Shown one piece after another: positions 15,101 to 27,100 of a stretch of DNA of 64,000 bases (position 1 is the stretch's first letter; each line of letters begins with the position of its first letter). A model generated the notes under the pieces. The model did not search any database. It was not told where the DNA came from and worked only from the letters and a program-made list of their open reading frames with translations. Made by a program: the position numbers and the translations under genes. The stretch is from Monoplex corrugatus (lineage: Eukaryota > Mollusca > Gastropoda > Littorinimorpha > Ranellidae): NCBI GenBank assembly GCA_030674185.1, contig JAPXFY010000026.1, positions 53,142,246-53,206,245 of the forward strand, written 5' to 3'.

Positions 15101-18100
15101 GCAAAAAACCTTTATGGTGATTAAAGTTGATATCTTCACCATTTTGATTCTTTATGGTCTTGGGTATGGGACCTTTACCTTAACTCGAATTTGTCCTCGA
15201 ATTTGTTTCGTTTTTAATTTTTGTATTGTAACTGACGTGATGTGCATTTGTTGTGTCACAAAGAGGATGTGTATTTTGACCCTAGTGTTCATTTGATGGG
15301 CAGATGGGGGGCCCAGATTTTCCGTCGCAGTTTGGCGGCGGCCAAGAGGTAACCATGACACAGCAAAGCATTCATCACATCTGTCTTTTCATTTGTCTTG
15401 TTGACTGAGAAGCTGGGGTGACTTTAGATATGTTTAGCTGCTGATCTGTGTACTGTAGTCGAGGGTGTGATGAATAATCATAGCAGTTGTATCATCCAGA
15501 TTGATGAACCTTGAATTAATGCAAAACATTGAATATGTCCTGTCCTTAGGATTATTGATTTATGAATATATATGGATTTAGTGTTCCAGATCTTGCACAA
15601 GTACACAATTGTGTGTTCCTTACAGTTAATGCATTTACTAGAAATTTTAGAAGAGAGGCATTTGGGGAGGAATAAGCATGAACAGTCTTTCTGCTTGTGC
15701 AAATGATAAGCATGCCTCCAGTAATTGAACTTCGAAGTTAAAAAAAAAAGAAGTGGTGAACTTTGTCCCGCTTGATTTCACTGTCTTTCCTTAAAGAAAG
15801 TTTTGGCATCTACTGTGTTCAGGAAAGTGGCTAAAGTATCCAAAACCCTGAATTGACATCAGTTTTATTTGATGTGGAACATTGGCCTGCATTTGTGAAA
15901 ATGCCGGCAGAAATTTGGCAAGAACTTTCAGGCACAGATCAGGCTGTTTGCATGGCAGACTTTCTACAGAAACAAGAAAATCAAGGCATATTTCAGCTGT
16001 TATAAGTTCATTTATCTGCCCCTCTGTCTATGTTTACTTTTTGGTTTCGTATTTTTATTTTTATTTTTTAAAATTTTTTTTTAGCCCATTTACCACTCCA
16101 CATTAAATGGCCACGGTCTGACACAGTTTTTCACAGTGCTGTGACATGGATGATAATTGTGATGCTGTGGCTAGCCATTTTGGATTGAGACTGCGTAACA
16201 AGGCTGCACTGTACGCTTACGCCTAACAGGCCTAAGTGCTGATAAAAGAGATTTGAGCAGCACCCTCTGTGACACATCTAAGAAGTAGATGAGACAGCTG
16301 TCCCAGTCTTTCCACTCTACAGTTATTCTGACAGGATTCAAACCCGCAACCATCTAGTTAGTAGTCTGTTGTGCTAACTGCTTCACCACAGCAACTTATG
16401 GTCATTCTTGATTCAAATAGATAGTTGCAGCCTCCATTTTTTTTTTTCAATTTACAAAAGGGGTAACCTAACTTGAGGCAAAAAATGAATGAAGAATCTA
16501 TTTCTGGACATCAGTTTCGGATTATGGAACTGAACTTAGCACACATCTTCAGAATCCGGTATCGTGATTTCATGATAATAAGGCATAGCTGTTGTTGAGC
16601 CCTGATCAGGAAATGGTGATGCTTATAGCGAGTTAGGGCAGACCGCGATTCCATCCATTGTTGAAGCCGGGCGTTAGGGTACAAATCTTTTCATGGCCCT
16701 AAGTGGAAGACTTGGGTATCCTGATGCTCTAAGAGTGTGGTGGCTCCTGTTATCCCACAGATGTTCAGACGGTCAATTCCATGGCCAATCGCCTGTCTGA
16801 ACATGTGGTGGCTCCTGTTATCCCACAGATGTTCAGACGGTCAATTCCATAGCCAATCGCCTGTCTGAACATGTGGTGGCTCCTGTTATCCCACAGATGT
16901 TCAGACGGTCAATTCCATAGCCAATCGCCTGTCTGAACATACACTGGTGACCAACACTCCATGGTGACCGTTCAGTTGCATGTATCACAATCAGGCAGCT
17001 AGGCAGTCGTGTTAGCTCAGCAAGTTTCTGCATTTGGCGAGGAGTAGCCTCCTTGCTGTTCCACCAACCTACCAGCCTGGAAAGAGCCCCCTTATGAGCC
17101 CTTCTCCACAGCTTCCCTCTCTGTGCTCGTGGCTAAAATGACCTGTTTACATACCCATGCAATACGTCAGCGTGAACACATTGTGCGGTTTAACAGGTCT
17201 TAAAGGAGCATTGCCTTCCAGCCATATATCCGTCGTCCTGGCCTGTCCCAAGTCCAGTGGGGCCTGATACTACCATCTTTGAGTGATAAATAATTCTGGA
17301 AGTCTGAAGTCGGTCCTCATTCCCAAGGTTAGAGATGAAGAACCAATCCCTGGAGGACCTTTCTGCTCACTTTGGAGACCCTTGACTGACATTATTGACA
17401 AATAAACTAAGGGTTATTGGCTTTGCCCATTATGTTCAGTTTTACTGAGATTGCACTGAACACAATGCTGGAGACATCCTCATTTCCATCAGTAAGAATA
17501 ACCGGAAGGACATTTACGCGGTAACAGTATCTTTGTGGATCAATCGAATAATCTCCCGAGTTATAAAGCAATGAGTAAGGGATATGAGTGTTTCAAACCA
17601 ACAGGCCTATGCAGTCAGGCCCTGGGTAGTTCTTCAACCTTTCCACATCTCGCCTTGTTCAAGGATGTCTTGGTGGTGATGTATATGTGCTCAGAGAACC
17701 TCTCCATCAATTATTGCCTTGGGATATCTGAAAGGAGCAAATGGTTCCTCAGTTACCCTTCATGGCTGTAAACAGAGTTGTCCATAGCTCTACAGCTTGA
17801 ACCAAAGGGTCAACACCCCCCTCCCCCATTATTTAAATTCACCTGTGTTTACTCATTTGGTATATATATATATATGTGTATGAGAGCATGGCCGTAAACA
17901 TCATACTGAACAGTGTTGGCGCCAGTACACAACCCTGCTTGACACCGTTCGTGACTGAGAAAGTCTCGGAGCAATCTCCGTTGTCCAACACACGTGCCTG
18001 CATGCCGTCATGAAATTGGCGTACCATGTTGATGAACTTTGATGGGCAAACTTCGGACTCACCATCAGTACAAAGAAGACCGAAGTCATGTTTCAGCCTG

Positions 18101-21100
18101 CACCACAACAGCGATACTCAGAACCAAGCATCACTGTCAAGGGAGAAACCCTGAAAGCTGTGGACAATTTTACGTACCTCGGAAGCACGATCTCAAGATC
18201 AGTGAACATAGACACTGAGGTAGACACACGCATTGCCAAAGCAAGTTCAGCTTTCGGACGCCTCAGGGTATCGGTATGGGACAGGAGAGGTATCAAACTG
18301 TCCACCAAGCTGAAGGTATACAAGGCAGCCGTTCTGCCAACCCTTCTGTATGCCTGTGAGACATGGACCGTATACGAGCGCCATGCCAAGAAACTCAACC
18401 GATTCCACATCAACTGCCTCAGACAGCTCCTGAAGATCACCTGGAAGGATAGAATACCTGACACAGATGTCCTTGAACATGCCGGAATGACTAGCATTCA
18501 CACCCTGCTCAGAAGAGCCCAGCTCAGATGGGTCGGACACATCGTGCGTATGCAAGACACGCGTCTCCCGAAGAGACTGCTCTATGGTGAGCTAGCACAC
18601 GGCATACGCTCGCGAGGAAGGCCAAAGCTGCGCTTCAAGGACATACTTAAAACGTCCCTGAAAAACTTCGGTATCGACACCAAGACATGGGAGGCCCTTG
18701 CACAAGACCGCTCATCATGGAGAAGCTGTGTTGGCGAAGGTGCCGCCTCCTACGAACAAAGCAGGATCAGTGGAGCACAAAAGAAACGAGAGCTGCATAA
18801 ATCCCGATCCAACTCCAAACCACAATCCAGCAGAACACGTGTCTCATCTGCGGCCGAGCCTTCCGCGCACGAATCGGCCTCATCAGTCACAGCCGGACAC
18901 ATGAATCGTGATGATCCTTGGTCATCGTCGATCACGACGGACGAACAACATCAGCAATATATAGATATATATATATGAATGGAAAAAATTAAGAGTTTTG
19001 TAGAGTGGGTGTGTGGCTGAATTATACTTACCCAACTCTCCTCCCAGATTTCACGTGTGAACATAAGCGCACAGTTGTCAAAAACACTTGATGGAGAACA
19101 AGGGGAACAGTTTTTATTTCATATAAGATAAAGCAAGTATGAATATAGCAGAACAAATTTGGGAAGTGTGGCAAATTTTTTTCTGTTTTTGATTGCAGTT
19201 GAAAAGTGGCTGGTGCTACTTAATTCAAGTTGACCTGTTGCTTGTTGGTGACTTGTTTATGGTCTTAATGTACTGTCTGCTGTGGATAGAACTTTCCCTA
19301 GCTAAATCAGAAGTTGGACTCAGTGAGAAGTTTTCCATGTACACATTTGAAGAAGTTGCAGCATTTTGAAGGCTAAAGTGACCCTAGAGGGTTCATTCCT
19401 CTTTCAGACAGAATGTCATGTTTTTATGTTCTGCCATTATATTTTTTTGTTCTGTGAATTTAGTTCTGCTATGAAAACTTTGTTTTTGTTTTTGGTTGTA
19501 ACGCAGTATTTTAGCAACAGTATGCTATAAAGCAGTTTACTTCTGTATTTTTCAGTTTCCTGTACGTGGGGCAGGTTTTGGAATGGGTCGTGGCAGTGGT
19601 CCTCCTGGGCGTGGCGGTAGTCGTGGGAGAGGTGGACCCTTCCCTCCTGGGGGTCCTGGTCGTGGTGGTGGCCCTGGTGGTGGTATGGGCCGCGGTGGGT
19701 TTGGTGACCCTAACTTCCAAGATCAGACCCAGTACTCTGTGCCTGCAGACAAGTGTGGTCTAGTGATTGGGAAAGGTCAGTCAACTATAAATCAAGTCTA
19801 GTGATTGGGGAAGGTCAATCTACTATGAATCAGGTCTAGTGATTGGAGAAGGTCAGTCTACTATAAATCAGGTCTAGTGATTTGGGAAGGTCAATCTACT
19901 ATAAATCAGGTCTAGTGATTGGGGAAGGTCAATCTATTGTAAATCCGGTCTAGTGATTGGGAAAGGTCTGCTGTTAACTCAGTGGAGATGCAGTCATTTA
20001 GACCAGATCGCTAGGCTGTCATGCAGTATTTTGGCCATATTTGAAAAATTCTGCAGGCTTACACAAAATGATAAAACCAGACATATTATATATCATTTTA
20101 AAATTTATGTCTACTTTCTAGATTTACTTACTGCTTTTTCATGAAAACCTCCATTTATTTTTTGTGAATTTTTAAATTATATACACAAAACACAAAAACA
20201 AAAAACATTTTGAACAGTACACATGCTTACCTTGGTAAGGTGTATGCATGTATCGCCTAATCCACAGGAAGGAATTGGATGTTTTCACCATACAATAAAG
20301 TTCCATAAGCCTTAGGAACCAGTTTGAAGTCAAATGGTGCACTATACATGGAAAAATGCCTGCATGTTGCCATTTCACACTCATGAAGTCGACCTCTGAC
20401 ACTTTCTTGAAATTGGCGCGAAAATACGGTTTCTGTTCAATGAGCGGTCTAGGGGATAGAACTGTGGAAAAGAGAGATGGTTCATCTATTATCGTGTTTA
20501 CTTTCCCTTTAATTGGACCTTCCTTAGTACCATAACAAAAACGTTGATATCCGCATGTCACTGTATGACGTCACAGTCAGCTTCGGCATGTCACCAAAGA
20601 GTTAAACAGGTCTAGTGATTGGGGAAGGTCAGTCTACTGTAAATCGGGTCTAGTGATTGGGGAAAGTCAGTCTACTGTAAATCGGGTCTAGTGCTTGGGG
20701 AAGGTCAATCTACTCTAAATCAGGTCTAGTGATTGGGGAAGGTCAGTCTACTGTAAATCGGGTCTAGTGCTTGGGGAATGTCAGTCTACTATATATCAGG
20801 TCTAGTGATTGGGGAGGATCTGTAAATAGGGTCTAGTGTTTGGGGAAGGTCAATCTACTGTAATTCAGGTGTAGTGATTGGGGAAGGTCAGTCTATTGTA
20901 AATCAGGTCTAGTGATTGGGGAAGGTCAGTCTATTGTAAATCAGGTCTAGTGATTGGGAAAGGCCAGTCTACTATAAATCTGGTCTAGTGATTGGGAAAG
21001 GTCAGTATTGTAAATCTGGTCTAGTGATTGGGAAAGGTCAAGTCTACTGTAATTCAGGTCTAGTGATTGGGAAAGGTCAGTCTACTATAAGTCAGGTCTA

Positions 21101-23762
21101 GTGATTGGGAAAGGTCAGTCTACTATAAACCTGGTCTAGTGATTGGGGAAGGTCAGTCTACTGTAAATCAGGTCTAGTGATTGGGAAAGGTCACTATAAA
21201 TCAGGTCTAGTGATTGGGAAAGGTCGCAATAAATCAGGTCTAGTGATTGGGGAAGGTCAGTCTACTGTAGATCAGGTCTAGTGATTGGGGAAGGTTAGTC
21301 TACTGTAAATCAGGTCTAGTGATTGGGGAAGGTCAGTCTACTGTAAATCAGGTCTAGTGATTGGGAGAGGTCACTACTGTAAATCAGGTCTAGTGATTGG
21401 GGAAGGTTAGTCTACTGTAAATCAGGTCTGGTGATTGGGAAAGGTCAGTCTACTGTAATTCAGGTCTAGTGATTGGGAAAGGTCAGTCTACTGTAAATCA
21501 GTCTAGTGATTGGGAAAGGTCACTACTGTAAATCAGGTCTAGTGATTGGGGAAGGTTAGTCTACTGTAAATCAGGTCTAGTGATTGGGAAAGGTCACTAC
21601 TGTAAATCAGGTCTAGTGATTTTGGGAAGGTTAGTCTACTGTAGATCAGGTCTAGTGATTGGGAAAGGTCACTACTGTAAATCAGGTCTAGTGATTGGGG
21701 AAGGTTAGTCTACTGTAGATCAGGTCTGGTGATTGGGAAAGGTCAGTCTACTATAATTCAGGTGTAGTGTTTGGGGAAGGTCAGTCTACTATAAATCAGG
21801 TTTTGTTGTTTGTTCATTCATTTTCTGTGTGGGAAAATGTTCAGTGAACAGAACAATTGCTGAAAGAAGAAAATCATACATAGTGGAAAATGGTCTTATT
21901 TCGTCATGTGGTATCATGTATGCTGGTTGAATTGTACATTCAGAATGGATGTTTCTGTTGGTTTTGTTTATCTGTGTGATTGATTATGTAAATGCATGGG
22001 TGCCACTCTTCTGTCTGGGTGACAGAAATCCGTTTTCTCGGCAAGGCCCCAGACGGAAATTCTGTTTTTTCAGTTTCGTTATTTCAAAAAAAAAATGTTA
22101 GGGGAAAAAAGCCAGTTGAATCGGCGGTATCATGACCGAAGCAGCACTGTAGCAGATGACCGGAAATAAGGAAGCGCTCTCTATCGTTGAAGACAACACA
22201 GGTCCAGCGATCTTTCATAAAATCTTCTGGGCAGCCCCTGGACCCCAACCTGATTTTCAGTTTTTTCAGATTTTCAAAGTGTCACCCTTGTAAATGGATT
22301 AGGAGTCTGATGCTGTAAAGTTGTAAATGTGACCATTTGGATGTGTGTTTACCTTTGATAATGACGGGTCTGTTGATAGGAGGCGAAACCATCCGCGACA
22401 TCAACCGACAGTCCGGTGCACACGTGGAGTTGGATAGGAATCCGCCCCCCAATATGGCAGAGAAATTGTTTAACATCCGTGGCACTCCGCAGCAGATCCA
22501 ACACGCCATACAGCTGATCTGTGAAAAGACGGGCATGCAGGTACAGTGTGTGGATGGGGGATATTGGTTTTAGTGTTAAAATTTAACAGGTCATTCATGT
22601 TTCTGCAGTCAGCCCATGTTGTATTTTTATCTTGACCCTGGTGTGAAGGTAGTGGGCTTGCTTTCTATGTTGCCAGTCAGACCTGTTGGATGGTTTTGTC
22701 TTGTGAGTTCTGCCTCAGCAGTTTAGATTGTAAACTTGAAAATCTATTCCCATTTTGGGGGAAAAATTGGTAAAACAGCTTTTTAATGTAGTCACGGCTG
22801 TTCCCAAGCAAGATTTTAGTTTGAGATCAGGAGCGGCGGAGGGGAGGGGGATGGGAGGGGAGAGATGAACGATAACCAGATGTGGAGACTCAAGTGGCAG
22901 CTGGCCAGTTGAGCGCTCTGCACAGAGCAGTGCATGAGTGCAACGCGCTGACTGTCAAAAGGGAGCCGCAGGTGTCAGTGATATGAGACTCCTAGCAAGG
23001 CCAGTTAACTTTTTATAGCGTTGTAGTACAGTAGGTTGCAAAAACATTAAATTACAAAGTCTGAGTTTCACCAAGAGAAATATGAACAATATAACCAAAC
23101 GCAGGAATGACTCGTGTAGAAACTGATATCAGGCATGCAGAAAAAAATTAGATATAACAGCTGTTTTGCTTGCAAAGATCAGATGACTGACAGAAGAAAA
23201 CCACATATGTAAAATAAAAAATCCAATTTAAATGACAAACTGTTCGTGCACCTGCACTTTTACAACATTCATATTTTCAGAGATGTTAGCTGCATGTGTG
23301 TGGACAACACCAAACTTACCGAATAAGCATTTAGTTGTCCGCAAGGATCGTTATCAGCTTCTTTAGTAAGTATTCCATAACTTTGATATGGCACAGATTT
23401 CTCTCACAGTACAAGGCAACAGCCTTCTTTCACACAATGCAGAGGCTGATTATACAGGCTGACGTAGACTCAACACTAACTGTCTTTTAATACAGAACCA
23501 GCAGACACATCCATTTGCCAGTTCTTATTACCACTTCCGTCACAGATACACACGCACAACTACTAAAATACGGCAAATACACTAACAACAACAACGAATA
23601 ACAGGAAAAATAAACAGTTTCAGTATTTAAAAAAATCTGAATAAAACGAAACTGAGTCACACACACACAACACAACAAACACAACACAACACAACACAAC
23701 ACAACACAACACAACACAACACAACACAAACACACAACACACACACAAATACACACTCTCTC

Positions 23763-23806
<44 letters not shown>

Positions 23807-24085
23807 ACATATACATACATACATACATACATACATACATACATACATACATGCACAAAAAAGCAAACAAAACAAAAACATACACAAAAAACAAACGAAA
23901 AAGCAAACAAAACAAAAACAAAAAAAACAATGAAAACAAAAGTGACAAAAGAAATTAAACAAAACAGCAACAAAAACAAAAGAGACAACAAGAGGAAAAC
24001 AACAACTTAAAAATATTTTCACTCACGTACTGTCTCCCGTTTCACATGAAATAATTCCAGTATAGAAAGGCAGATGAAATACACC

Positions 24086-24155
<70 letters not shown>

Positions 24156-27100
24156 GAGAAATGATGACACTCACTCACACTCTATAAGTGAAGCACAAAC
24201 TCAAACTATATAATCAAATGAGTAATTTATAGCTGCACTCGGTCAAATGATAAATAAACAATAAGGATTCCAAAAAATGAATTGACAAAGAGTGCACAAT
24301 TTCGTTCTACACAACGCCAAAGTTGATGATAAAATGGCTTAATCACTGTACAGCGCAGTATCCTCTGTTTCCCTTGCCACTAGACTAAGGAATGCGGAAA
24401 CATAGCTACGGGGTAAGGGCGGACATTTGATATCTGACATCTGGTGCCATGCTGGCCCGACCAAACTAAAAGGCGAGAAAGGCAGCTACTGAAACAGCCG
24501 TGTAGTATATACCAAAATGAAAACCATTGTTAACCTAACTTAGCTCTCTTCCATTGACTAGAATGAATGAAACTGTCTTCCCCATGGGGATGCCGGGGGC
24601 TCTTTCAGTATAAATAGTATCCTCACCTTGTGGGAATTCTGTGCTAGAACTGTCCTCTTTTCTGCCATAGAGTGGCATTTGGCAAAAAATTTTGAACATC
24701 ATCCAGCAATTACACTCCAAAGCATACAGTGTTAATAGAGAGTAGTTTCATGTTTTGGTTGGAATTCATCGGGGCTGCCTTTTGTCTCCCACAATTTTCA
24801 GCATGTTCCTGGAACACCACATAACTGTTGCACCTGAAGGTCATGTCAGCACAGTCAGCATTGGAGGAACTTTCCTAAACCTTCCCATCTTATTGCAAAT
24901 GATGTTGATGGTCTGGCAGATAGTGAGCAAGAACTTGGTAAATATGCTAAAAGTCGACACGAGACAGTTGGCAAGATAACGGCATGGAAATCAACTCCAA
25001 GAAGACCAGGTTGATAGCCAGCCACATCACATAACTGCCAATAGTGTAAATGTCCATGGACTAAATCTAGCAATAGTAAAACAGTTCTTTTACCTTGGAT
25101 CCATCATTAGTAGTGAGGGAGCCAAACCAGAAAATCATGAGGGCAAGAAATCTCCATGAGACACAAGATCAGGCTCTGGCATGCGCTTGTATATTCCTGT
25201 ATGCATGTGAGATAGAGATCCTCACAGTGGATTTGGAAAGACAAATCCAAGCCATGGAAAAGAGGTGTCACTGCATGGTGCTAAACATCAGATACATTGA
25301 TCATCGGCGAACATCGAGCAGCACATCGGACCTGTGAAGATCTGCAGATTTGATTTAAGAAAACTATGTTGGTATGTGATGGTCAAATGTGGATCTCATG
25401 AGGGCCACTGACAGAGCTTATCAGGTTAGCTATAGTTTTGAATTTGGTAAGTAGATGTATACTACTTAACCCCTTGACTGCCTGAAAAATAGCTAATGTG
25501 ATGGTCATATGTGGATCTCATGAGGGCCACTGACAGAGAGCTTATCAGGTTAGCTATAGTTTTGAATTTGGTAAGTAGATGTATACTACTTAGCCCCTTG
25601 ACTGCCAGAAAAATAACTTTTTGAACTCCTGTCTGCCGGAGCAAAATTTTGATTTTTACGGCGTGTTTACTAAAGTGTGCATTGCTCATTCATTTACTGA
25701 CTGATCTCTTAAGATTTTTTGCATGTTTTTTCCTTATGTCCCTGTCTTTCTATGATGTGATATAACTATAATTTGGTTTTGTTTGTAATTAGCATGGAAA
25801 AAAATTTGTATGTTTTTTTCCCCCCAAAATGACAGTTTCGGAAGGTAAACATATTACGGAACATAAAACCAATGAAAACAGTACAAAACTTGGTTTTATT
25901 GAACACTGAATATCAAGGGAAAGTGTCTGGTACTCATTGTACTCCAAGTAGATAAAATTGATGTGTTAATCCATAAACAAAAAGGGGTAACATAGTCCAA
26001 GCCTGGAGGCACGTTCTTGGCATGATTATGCTGGTTGGTGTTAGTCTCATCTTCATCAAAATCATCGTCATCTTCTCCCCAAAAGTCCTCTTCATCACCG
26101 TCTTGGTCATTTAGGACTTCATCTAAAACTTCCAATACGGAAAATCGTCGGAAAACTGATCGAACTGGTCGACCAGACGAGCTGCCTGAAGCGGTTGCCA
26201 TCTTGGATATGCTAATCGGTTTCTCCGAAAGTCTTAGAAATTCCAAGAAAAACTACGGTGACTAGCCAATCATTGGCCAACAATCAAAGGGCTACAACCC
26301 TGATTTTACCTTCCTAGATAACAGTGAAACGGCTTGTAGTGTTATTTCCCTTATAGTTTTGCCAGGCGAAGCCGACGAAAAATGAACGTGAATTTCACAT
26401 TGTTAGGCGCCTGCTACTACCAAAACCACATCGTGACAGTTACGTTCTAGGCAGTCAAGGGGTTAAACAGGGATATAAGTAAAATTCCTCATTTCCTTAT
26501 TGTGGTTAAGTTTAACAGACATCTTGTGATTTTGATGATGGGCAGCACTTATTCTTTCTTATCAATATCAGACATGTCATGTACATAGATTTTGAACCCT
26601 GTTCCTATTTTCAGGGTCCTCCAGGTGGTCCTCCAGGTGGTCCCATGGGTCCAGGACCAGGTGGCCCGGGTCCTCAGGGTCCTGGTCCACAGGGTCCTGG
26701 TCCACAAGGACCTGGTCCTCAGGGTCCAGGTGGATTTGAACAATTTGGACAGTTTGGTCAGCCCAAGTAAGTGTACTTTTCTTTTTCAAATGTATTTTCA
26801 TTTGCCATTACCTTGAGATATTCCTACTGTGATGATGCTGGGGGCTCTTTCAGTGTAGATAGTATCCCCACCTTCTAGAAATTTTGTGCTAGAAATTTCC
26901 TTTCTGTCACTCCCTTTGTTTCAGCCTTGTTCCTTTGCTTTCTTCCTATCATTTTCTGCTTTGTAGGTCCATTCACTTGTATGTGTGCGATAAAGTCTTC
27001 CATACTTTCTGTTAGGATTGATAATTGGGTACACATTTTGAGTGCATTTTTGGCTCCAGAGAATTGAGATTTGCAAAAGCATTTTAGGTAATTTAGGCCT

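Noticed and set aside
18093..18555. Minus-strand ORFs of 134 and 102 codons
   Set aside because: They are antisense to the plus-strand LINE tail, whose conserved motifs fix the coding strand.
20172..20561. 129-codon minus-strand ORF in the TTAA element
   Set aside because: No domain or acidic piggyBac-type region could be seen. Kept only as part of the element.
19757..21800. CRISPR-like array of regularly spaced repeats
   Set aside because: Units are contiguous with no unique spacers, and the genome is eukaryotic. The same reasoning excludes the 29-bp array at 48795-50210.
23487..24022. Long ORFs rich in Val, Cys and Phe
   Set aside because: They are translations of (AC)n, (CAACA)n and (ATAC)n simple repeats on the minus strand. 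The same applies to 30368-30710, 38232-38662, 50328-50616, 50872-51155, 61344-61772 and 62109-62397.
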